Shown one piece after another: positions 6,719-12,548 of a stretch of 12,548 bases of DNA. Position numbers and translations under genes: made by a program. The first letter of the stretch is position 1. The number at the start of each line of letters is the position of its first letter. Where the stretch lies: the NCBI GenBank assembly GCA_002493945.1, contig DLAL01000040.1:1262-13809 (forward strand). The letters run 5' to 3'. The DNA comes from Porphyromonadaceae bacterium UBA7048 (lineage in GTDB: Bacteria > Bacteroidota > Bacteroidia > Bacteroidales > Muribaculaceae). The notes under the pieces were generated by a model. It saw nothing but the letters and a program-made list of their open reading frames with translations, did no database searches and was not told the origin of the DNA.

Positions 6719-9214
6719 TTAGTAGGTTAATTCGATATCATCGATGTAGAGCTGCGAACCCATGAAAGGATTGCTGCCTGCGAAGCCGGGTCCGGAGAAG
6801 TTGTCGTTGGTGCGCTTCACATACTCCATGTCGTAGGACGACAGGAATTTGACGTACATCTTAGCGCACTTGGCCTTATTGGAGAAATCGAAGTTTATCG
6901 TTTTCTGCGTGTACTCTCCGGTGGCGTCGAGCAGCATGCTTGCGGATGCAATAACATTGCCTGCAGCGTCATTGAACCACACTTCAACGCTTCCTTTGTC
7001 GGCTCCGTTCTTGGGCGAATATTTGTACCAGAAGGTGAGCGATGAGGGACGGGATGCGAAATCTATACCGCAGTCAAGGTCGTCGGTGCTTATCGGGCCC
7101 GTGCTGGTGCTATTGGTTTTGTTATCATTTTCTCCATAGCCGGAAGGACGGGTTGTCCTGGTAGCTCCGAGATGGAGGAGACCGGGGTCGGTGTACTTAC
7201 AATCGCCGCTCGTGCCTTTATCTCCGGTTGCGGTGTTTGTTCCACCCCAGCCGACAGTTCTGATGAGTGCGGCTTTGCCGGCGTGCGCATCAGTGGTCTG
7301 TTCGGTTCCGGAAATGGCTTTGCAGAGCTTGTTGTTGCTTGCAACACCCCAGCCGCTGCCTGTCGGCTGACTGGTTGTCATGGCGTTGTTGGTACCCCAG
7401 CCTTGGAAAACTATGTTTTTCCAATCGCCTGCGCTGGCAGCTACGGTCACATCCGCATCAAGGTTGCCGTTCGGAATCTGAAGGTCCTGCTCTGCGGCGA
7501 CTTCAGCGGGAGCTGAGTGCATATTGCCGATTTTTACTCGTACCAGATTTGTCCGGCCGGGGGTGAGGCCGCTGAAGCTGAAATATTCGCCGTTGCGTGT
7601 AGCGGCCACGGTCTTGTAGTCGGCTCCGTCGGCGCTCACTTCAACCTCCGCATCTGCATATCTGATTTCCTCACCGGTGTTGTCCTTGGAGGGAACTATA
7701 TGCAGAGTGCCGCGGGTTGCGAAAATGTCATTATCATCGACCTCCACTGCGAAAGGGACGCCTGCCACTTTCAGCTCTGCGCTGATGACGTCGGCGCACT
7801 TGGCGCGCAGTTTGAGGTCACCGGTGTGGGTTGCGGGGATGGTGACGGTGACGAGATAGCGCTTCGATGCGCGGCTCTTAGTGTCTTCGGTCACTGCCTT
7901 GATGGGAAGTTCGGCCCACAGACCGCCGGCGTAGTTGTTCACGTACTCTATCCTGACGTTGTTCATCACGTCGGAGCCGTTGTAGTCGAGTCCTATCTGG
8001 AGGTCCTGGCCGGGATTCTCGTAGGTGTCTTCCTGGAAGAGTGTCAGCTGGACGCCTTCGACGTTGACGCGGAGCTCGATGGGCTCGCTGACGCGGCTGT
8101 ACTTGTCGGTGACGGTGACGGTGAATACGTTCGAGTTGTCGCCTTCGACAGCCTTGAGGAAGGGTATGACGCCCGTGAAGTCAATCACGGCCATCTCGCC
8201 CGGTTTGTTCCACAGGCCGAGGGTGCTGAGGCCGAAGCTCTGGAGGGTGGACAGCGCTGAGCCGGGATTGAGCAGGCTGACGGTGGCGGGCCATCCGCGG
8301 CCGGTGAGATACTCCGAAGCGGTGGTCATGGTGACGTCCTTGATGCCTGCGAGGGCTATGATGTTCATGGTCAGCTTGCCGTCGAAGGTCATGCCTGATA
8401 CGGCGGTCACGGCCTCTCCGGCGGTGAATCCGTCGGCCTCGATGGTGGGAACGGGAGCGGAAAGGATTTCGTCGCTGATGTCGATGTCGACGTTTTCGGT
8501 GGCGAAGTTCTCGTCGAATGTCACGCTGATGACGGCGCTTGATGCCTCGCCGCCGTTGACGTCGACGTTCACGTGATAGTGGTAGCGGGCCTCAGCCTTG
8601 ACGGGGTCGAGAGCTATGGTAGCGCTCTTGCCGTTGGGCTTGGTGAAACTGACGGATATGCGCACGTCGCCGGGAGCCACGTATACGGGACGCGTCTCGT
8701 CCTTGGCGTATGCCACGCTGTTGACCGTGGCGCTCCAGTCGGTCATATAGCCCTGGAAAGCCTCGGAGTAGGTGAGCGATACCATAGCGTTTGCCATCGT
8801 GGCGGTGAGCCCTACTTCGGTGGTGCCTCCGTCGACGATGGTGATGTCCTGCGAGCCCTTGTAGGCCGGAGTGTCGAAGCCTTCGGCTTCGGGGTCGCCG
8901 TAGTAAGCCTCTACGGTATAGGCCCCCGTGGGGAACTGCTGCGAAGCATCGAAAGATGCGAGTGTACCCAATTCATAGGATTTCGAACCGTCGGTCTTCA
9001 CGAGCCGGAGCGAGAGGTCGCCTGCGGTCAGCTCGCCTTCGGCGCGGCTGCCGGGGGCATCCTCCACCGACGACACAACCTTGGTGTCGATTCCTACCAT
9101 GGGCGCGATGCTGCCGGTGCCCTTGCCGGAGAAGCCCCATTCATCGGAGCATCCCGCCAGCACGGAGGCCGCCGTAACGGCGAACACACCCATCCGGAAA
9201 AGTTTCTGTTTCAT
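6719..9214 (-). CDS. DUF4493-type lipoprotein with multiple beta domains and PCMD-like C-terminus (831 aa)
   Basis: First gene of the operon; predicted surface lipoprotein of unknown function. I place the start at ATG 9214, which gives a compact signal peptide (MKQKLFRMG, then a hydrophobic stretch) and lipobox VLAGC with Cys22; an in-frame ATG at 9247 would add 11 residues that do not improve it. Cys22 is followed by Ser-Asp-Glu, a surface-export type of signal. Residues about 30-219 are DUF4493-like, about 255-385 an Ig-like domain (VFTVTVTDKYSR), about 386-489 a further beta domain, about 486-574 FN3-like (FSFSGLTPGRTNLVRVKIG), and about 577-831 a PCMD-like jelly roll. The last opens with LQIPNGNLD and ends YIDDIELTY, nearly as in the 717-aa paralogue. 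A Ser-Arg-Ala motif lies at 56-58. An Asn/Thr/Ser/Gly-rich segment at about 609-715 enlarges the last domain. The gene follows the operon promoter and lies 16 bp ahead of the next gene. Confidence 0.85.
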   Translation of the reverse strand: MKQKLFRMGVFAVTAASVLAGCSDEWGFSGKGTGSIAPMVGIDTKVVSSVEDAPGSRAEGELTAGDLSLRLVKTDGSKSYELGTLASFDASQQFPTGAYTVEAYYGDPEAEGFDTPAYKGSQDITIVDGGTTEVGLTATMANAMVSLTYSEAFQGYMTDWSATVNSVAYAKDETRPVYVAPGDVRISVSFTKPNGKSATIALDPVKAEARYHYHVNVDVNGGEASSAVISVTFDENFATENVDIDISDEILSAPVPTIEADGFTAGEAVTAVSGMTFDGKLTMNIIALAGIKDVTMTTASEYLTGRGWPATVSLLNPGSALSTLQSFGLSTLGLWNKPGEMAVIDFTGVIPFLKAVEGDNSNVFTVTVTDKYSRVSEPIELRVNVEGVQLTLFQEDTYENPGQDLQIGLDYNGSDVMNNVRIEYVNNYAGGLWAELPIKAVTEDTKSRASKRYLVTVTIPATHTGDLKLRAKCADVISAELKVAGVPFAVEVDDNDIFATRGTLHIVPSKDNTGEEIRYADAEVEVSADGADYKTVAATRNGEYFSFSGLTPGRTNLVRVKIGNMHSAPAEVAAEQDLQIPNGNLDADVTVAASAGDWKNIVFQGWGTNNAMTTSQPTGSGWGVASNNKLCKAISGTEQTTDAHAGKAALIRTVGWGGTNTATGDKGTSGDCKYTDPGLLHLGATRTTRPSGYGENDNKTNSTSTGPISTDDLDCGIDFASRPSSLTFWYKYSPKNGADKGSVEVWFNDAAGNVIASASMLLDATGEYTQKTINFDFSNKAKCAKMYVKFLSSYDMEYVKRTNDNFSGPGFAGSNPFMGSQLYIDDIELTY

Positions 9215-9294
9215 TGTGATATGTTTGGTTATTAGTACAAATGTCAATGCATTTTAAAGTACATGCGAATGAGCGTACTTATTGAAAATTGCGG

Positions 9295-9326
9295 CAAATG
9301 TAACAATTATTCACTTAACCACCAAA
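9295..9326 (-). promoter_or_regulatory. Promoter of the three-lipoprotein operon
   Basis: On the minus strand TTTG (9326-9323), a 20-bp spacer and TACATTTG (9302-9295) match both Bacteroidetes promoter elements exactly. The predicted start is near 9290, leaving a leader of roughly 75 nt before ATG 9214. The short gaps between the three downstream genes and the lack of other clear promoters there suggest one transcript running to the terminator at 3171-3204. Confidence 0.7.
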
Positions 9327-9388
9327 AATAATAGCTAAAAGTACCAGTTTTTTGACGTATTCCGTAATGCTCCGTTTCGGTGCGGACT

Positions 9389-9420
9389 ATTGCGGCGTTC
9401 TGAATATTTTCGTACCTTTG
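9389..9420 (+). promoter_or_regulatory. Promoter of the 197-aa lipoprotein gene
   Basis: ATTG (9389-9392), a 20-bp spacer and TACCTTTG (9413-9420) match the Bacteroidetes -33/-7 pattern. The predicted start near 9425 leaves a leader of about 35 nt before ATG 9460. It is back to back with the lipoprotein-operon promoter, the two -33 elements being separated by 62 bp (9327-9388). Confidence 0.7.
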
Positions 9421-9459
9421 CCGCACCGGAAAAATTATTACCCATATAATATGTCAATT

Positions 9460-10053
9460 ATGAAAATTAAATCTATCTTTATCGCACTGGCTGCCGCTGC
9501 AGCGTTCGCTTTCGCCTCATGCGGCACCAAGGAAGCCGACAAGGCTGCCGAACCTTCCGCTATCAGCGTAGACTCCGTTTTCGCCGGCGGTGACAAACTT
9601 CTCGGCGACACAGTCGAAGTCAAGGGTTACTGCTCGCATCTGTGCGCGCACGGCGGTACCAAGGCATTCCTTGTCGGCGCTGACTCCGCTCTCGTGCTCC
9701 GCTGCCAGGCTACGGCCGAAATGGGCGGCGCTTTCGCTCCCGACACCAAGGGCCGCGAGCTCACCGTCCGCGGCATCGTCCGCGAGACCCGCATCGGCGA
9801 GGAAGAAGTAGTGGCTATGGAAGCCCGTCAGGCTGCCTCCGACTCGGCCGCACAGGCTCATCAGGCCTGCGACACCGAGAAGAAAGCCCAGGGTCAGGAA
9901 GGCATCGACACATTCGCTGACCGCATGGCCGACTACCGCGCCAAAATCGCTGCCCGTCAGGAAGCTGAAGGCAAGGCTTACCTCTCGTTCTACTACATCG
10001 AGGCTCTCGGATACACCGTAGACGGTGCTGAAAACGCCGAATCCGATAAGTAA
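9460..10053 (+). CDS. Small lipoprotein with OB-fold-like domain and Cys/His motif (197 aa)
   Basis: Predicted membrane-anchored lipoprotein, not firmly assigned. The signal peptide is Ala-rich and ends at FAFASC with lipidated Cys21; the following residues (GTKEAD) lack the run of acidic residues seen in the operon lipoproteins, so it may face the periplasm. Residues about 35-122 (DSVFAGGDKLLGDTVEVKG, then KAFLV, GRELTVRGIVRE) read like a small OB-fold-type beta barrel, similar in layout to DUF4920 or tRNA_anti-like lipoproteins. It contains Cys58-x-His60-x-Cys62-x-His64, a possible metal-binding or redox site. Residues about 123-175 are Ala/Glu/Lys-rich and probably helical. The predicted transcript start near 9425 rules out the longer in-frame reading from 9352; ATG 9451 (three residues longer) remains possible. 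The DUF4920 comparison is from memory and tentative. Confidence 0.8.
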   Translation: MKIKSIFIALAAAAAFAFASCGTKEADKAAEPSAISVDSVFAGGDKLLGDTVEVKGYCSHLCAHGGTKAFLVGADSALVLRCQATAEMGGAFAPDTKGRELTVRGIVRETRIGEEEVVAMEARQAASDSAAQAHQACDTEKKAQGQEGIDTFADRMADYRAKIAARQEAEGKAYLSFYYIEALGYTVDGAENAESDK

Positions 10054-10059
10054 TTTGTC

Positions 10060-10084
10060 AATTTGCAAATCAAAAGTGCAAATT
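10060..10084 (+). repeat. AT-rich inverted repeat after the 197-aa lipoprotein gene
   Basis: AATTTGCA (10060-10067) and TGCAAATT (10077-10084) are perfect 8-bp arms around a 9-nt loop, 6 bp after the stop codon and followed by AT-rich sequence. The left arm overlaps the perfect palindrome ATTTGCAAAT (10061-10070). It could be a weak transcription end or a protein-binding site next to the following promoter; the stem is too AT-rich for a confident terminator call. Confidence 0.3.
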
Positions 10085-10097
10085 ATTATTAAAATAC

Positions 10098-10128
10098 TCT
10101 GACAATTCAGAAGGAATTTGTAATTTTG
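10098..10128 (+). promoter_or_regulatory. Promoter of the 720-aa secreted protein gene
   Basis: TAATTTTG (10121-10128) matches the -7 consensus exactly; TCTG (10098-10101), one mismatch from TTTG, lies 19 bp upstream. Transcription would start near 10133. This makes an in-frame GTG at 10128 unusable as a start and supports ATG 10281 for the next gene. Confidence 0.55.
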
Positions 10129-10280
10129 TGGAGGATAGAACTGAAAAAGTGTTCAATCCGCCACTCCTTTTCTCAGAGCGGTTCAAGCCCGTGTACCATT
10201 TCCGGACTGCAAAGTCACAAAAATGCCTGTTACCTGCAAATATCCGCTATAATACAAATCTTAATTTCAAACATCAGTTC
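10129..10280 (+). other. Long 5' leader of the 720-aa secreted protein gene
   Basis: About 150 nt of untranslated leader is predicted between the promoter and ATG 10281. I see no known riboswitch or T-box pattern. The reading frame is open through it, but the translated extension is basic and polar, has no signal-peptide character and would sit in front of a good signal peptide, so it is probably not translated. The last 60 nt are AT-rich (ATACAAATCTTAATTTC), as is usual ahead of Bacteroidetes starts. Confidence 0.45.
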
Positions 10281-12443
10281 ATGCACTATTCTACTCTAAT
10301 CCCGGCAGTTCTGTCGGTGGCTGCCGCAGCTGCAGCCATTCCGGCTGCCGCCGCTCCGGCATCGGTAAATGGCCGGACTCTCTCCTCCGGCCATTTTGCA
10401 TGGCATGAGACCGCATCGGTTTTCCACGACAGTCATGCGCAGGCCGTGAAGGCCGCCAATGAGCGTCTTGCCAGACCCGTCATGCGCGTCGACGCCGGCC
10501 CCAATGGCTATCAGCCGGCATCCTCGATGAACGGACTCGACAACTTCGGTGACATCGACGGCCCCGGCGGTGAGCTCTGGTACTACTCCGCAGCCGCCGT
10601 CTGCGACACCATCCCTCCTCACGATGATGTGGCCTACACAGATATCATTCTTCGCGAATACGAATATACCATATACGATCCTCAGATGAACGTCGTCGGC
10701 ACCGTCCGCGACAAGGTGGACTATGCCGAGGACGAAGTGCGTGTGGTGCGCTATGACCTCTCGCCCATCATCACCACCAAGTTCTTCAACACCGACGACC
10801 GCTACGAGATCATCATCTCGCTGACGGTCAATACCGACCACTATGCCAACAACAGCCGCACATTCGTCTACTCCATCGGCGGAGAGAAGGATGCGGAAGG
10901 CTTCGACGTGCCCGTATGGTCAACCACCGACTTCCTTGCCGACGTCATCGAGGGCGCACCCCTTGCCGACGGCACATCTAACTACTTCATGACATTCTCC
11001 CACGAGGAGAACCATGCTTCCGACGACGCCGGCTTCTGGGATTACCTCACCGCCAGCGAAGTGGTATATGAGATCTATTCGTCGGCTACCGACGGTTCAG
11101 ACGGCCCTGTGGCCGTTACTACCCAGCGTATTCCCATGATACAGGTGCAGGGCGACCAGCAGGACTCCGTGCCCATGTTCTCGATGTCGGTCAAGGGACA
11201 TATATATTATGTCATGCCCATGTATGACGAGCCGTTCTACAATCAGTACGACAACCCCCTCTCCGACGACATGACGCAGCGCGAGCCCAATACGCTCCAC
11301 GTGCGCATCTTCGAGGCAACTCCCACGTCGTTCGAGCAGGTATGGAGCGTGCCCGTGCCCGTGTCCAAGACTGCCGACGAATCCATCGTGGCCTCATACT
11401 TCTCGGTGGGCAGTCTCAACTATGACGGTGACATCGTGTTCGACGAAAACCTTACTCCCACAATCGTCGTCACCAAGTGGGACTACACTCCGGTACAGGA
11501 CGACTCGTATATCAAGTCGTACTACGTATACGACAGTACCGGCACCCGCAAGGCCGTGCTGGCCGAGCAGTGCGACGCGGCCCTGAACCTCCCCGACGTC
11601 CCCGGACAGACCGACCAGATGATGTTCGTGCGCACGGATGAGTTCGGCGACACATTTTTCGATATCACCAACCTCTCCGACGGCAAGGTGACCCTCTCCA
11701 TCCCCCAGCAGTTCGAATACAGCGACGATGCCGAAATCGAGCCTCTCACGGCAAGCGTGACGCGTGTGGCCGACGGCGACTCGCACCTCTACTGCTTCGA
11801 GCTCCGCGTCCCCGAGTATGATGACGCCACCGGCGAGGACGTCATGCGCTTCATGTGGCTCGACGCCAAGGGCAAGTTCGTCCGCATCGACCGTGTCGCC
11901 ATGGGCCGTCAGGTGCAGTATGCACAGAGCTATCTGGGTTCTCCCGATGCTGTCAAGCCCGGCGCCTACACCACCAAGGGCATCGCCTACATGATGCTCA
12001 TCAAGCGCGGCACCCAGGGTTCCGAGTCGCGTGAGGAACTCTACATCGCCACCCCGTCGACAGACGACGCCCAGGGCGAAGTCCTGCTCAATCTCCTGCC
12101 CGACGAGCGCGGCAACCTCACCAACATCACTCCCTCCTTCAAGCCCGAAGGCGAGCAGTCGGTTCTCAACGTGTACTACTATCACCCGACCACCAAGCGT
12201 CTCTCGCTTGACACCTACTATCTGCCCCTTGAGTCGAACTCGGGTGTCGACGCAGTCGTTCCTGCCGGCAGCGCCATCACCCTCGAAGGCGGTATCCTCC
12301 GTGCCGAGGGCCCCGTGGCTGTGTATAACGCGGCAGGTGCAATCGTGGCCCGCGGCAACGGTTCGCTCAGCACCGCTTACCTCGCCCCCGGCCTCTACAT
12401 AGCCGTGGCCGGCAATCAGAGCCTCAAGCTGGTTGTGCGCTGA
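10281..12443 (+). CDS. Secreted protein with type IX secretion sorting-like C-terminus (720 aa)
   Basis: Not recognised as a known family; predicted exported protein. ATG 10281 opens a classic signal peptide: His/Tyr start, hydrophobic Ala-rich core and an AAAAP region with likely cleavage near residue 25. There is no lipobox. The body (about 30-650) is acidic, rich in Asp, Tyr, Thr and Val, and looks all-beta, with repeated short strands such as YEYTIYDPQMNVVGTV, VRIFEATP and YYVYDSTGTRKAVL, recalling repeat or propeller-like surface proteins. No catalytic motif is visible. The last 65 residues (VYNAAGAIVARGNG, then LAPGLYIAVAGNQSLKLVVR) have the layout of a type A C-terminal sorting domain of the type IX secretion system: beta strands, a G-[IL]-Y-[IV] core and a basic-valine end. 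The match is loose, so surface delivery by that route is an inference. It has its own promoter and terminator. Confidence 0.8.
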   Translation: MHYSTLIPAVLSVAAAAAAIPAAAAPASVNGRTLSSGHFAWHETASVFHDSHAQAVKAANERLARPVMRVDAGPNGYQPASSMNGLDNFGDIDGPGGELWYYSAAAVCDTIPPHDDVAYTDIILREYEYTIYDPQMNVVGTVRDKVDYAEDEVRVVRYDLSPIITTKFFNTDDRYEIIISLTVNTDHYANNSRTFVYSIGGEKDAEGFDVPVWSTTDFLADVIEGAPLADGTSNYFMTFSHEENHASDDAGFWDYLTASEVVYEIYSSATDGSDGPVAVTTQRIPMIQVQGDQQDSVPMFSMSVKGHIYYVMPMYDEPFYNQYDNPLSDDMTQREPNTLHVRIFEATPTSFEQVWSVPVPVSKTADESIVASYFSVGSLNYDGDIVFDENLTPTIVVTKWDYTPVQDDSYIKSYYVYDSTGTRKAVLAEQCDAALNLPDVPGQTDQMMFVRTDEFGDTFFDITNLSDGKVTLSIPQQFEYSDDAEIEPLTASVTRVADGDSHLYCFELRVPEYDDATGEDVMRFMWLDAKGKFVRIDRVAMGRQVQYAQSYLGSPDAVKPGAYTTKGIAYMMLIKRGTQGSESREELYIATPSTDDAQGEVLLNLLPDERGNLTNITPSFKPEGEQSVLNVYYYHPTTKRLSLDTYYLPLESNSGVDAVVPAGSAITLEGGILRAEGPVAVYNAAGAIVARGNGSLSTAYLAPGLYIAVAGNQSLKLVVR

Positions 12444-12467
12444 TTCACTCACCTGATATGACCTTAC

Positions 12468-12493
12468 GACCCGGAGGTGCGAGCCTCCGGGTC
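12468..12493 (+). terminator. Hairpin terminator after the 720-aa secreted protein gene
   Basis: GACCCGGAGG (12468-12477) and CCTCCGGGTC (12484-12493) form a perfect 10-bp GC-rich stem with a 6-nt loop, 24 bp after the stop codon. Only TT plus a short AT-rich tail follows directly (TTCATAAAG), so the T-run is poor. The remaining bases to 12548 are AT-rich intergenic sequence with no gene visible. Confidence 0.7.
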
Positions 12494-12548
12494 TTCATAA
12501 AGCACTAACCGCTCATTTCTCATTTATTTTTAAACCTTATCAACAATT

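Noticed and set aside
9352..9459. Longer N-terminus for the 197-aa lipoprotein starting at 9352
   Set aside because: That start lies upstream of the predicted promoter (9389-9420) and would bury the signal peptide behind 36 extra residues.
10128..10280. 51-residue N-terminal extension of the 720-aa protein from a GTG at 10128
   Set aside because: The GTG overlaps the -7 promoter box and the extension would precede a good signal peptide.
11394..12452. Open frame of 352 codons on the minus strand, antisense to the 720-aa secreted protein
   Set aside because: The plus-strand gene has a signal peptide, promoter, terminator and sorting-like tail; the antisense frame has none and shows shadow-type composition.

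Overview
The window looks like chromosomal DNA of a Bacteroidales bacterium, most probably of the gut Muribaculaceae type (inference). The grounds are promoters of the Bacteroidetes -33/-7 form (TTTG, about 20 bp, TAnnTTTG), several SPII lipoproteins, DUF4493-type and PCMD-like surface proteins, a C-terminal tail resembling a type IX secretion sorting domain, a class II (B12-dependent) ribonucleotide reductase, and GC-rich third codon positions. I saw no tRNA, rRNA, CRISPR array, insertion sequence or prophage gene.

Layout. Positions 1-443 (minus) hold the N-terminal third of enolase, cut by the window edge, with its own promoter just upstream. Positions 582-3119 (minus) hold a full-length adenosylcobalamin-dependent ribonucleotide reductase (nrdJ). 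A strong hairpin terminator at 3171-3204 separates nrdJ from a three-gene minus-strand operon at 3236-9214. The operon encodes three related lipoproteins of 831, 430 and 717 aa in order of transcription, with gaps of only 16 and 20 bp, and is read from a good promoter at 9295-9326. Back to back with it, a promoter at 9389-9420 drives a 197-aa lipoprotein (9460-10053, plus). A further promoter at 10098-10128 and a leader of about 150 nt precede a 720-aa secreted protein (10281-12443, plus), which ends at a hairpin terminator at 12468-12493.

How the genes may work together. Enolase and nrdJ are housekeeping genes. The rest is cell-envelope biology. The three operon lipoproteins share a DUF4493-like N-terminal beta domain followed by an Ig-like domain. 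The first and third add an FN3-like domain and a C-terminal PCMD-like jelly roll, while the middle one stops after the Ig-like domain and carries a Pro/Gly/acidic linker. All three have acidic residues directly after the lipidated Cys (a surface-export type of signal) and a conserved Ser-Arg-Ala about 30-36 residues further on, at the place where type V pilins are cut at arginine. My best hypothesis is a small set of surface-exposed, glycan-binding or fimbrillin-like lipoproteins made together. This is inferred from architecture only; no function is proven.
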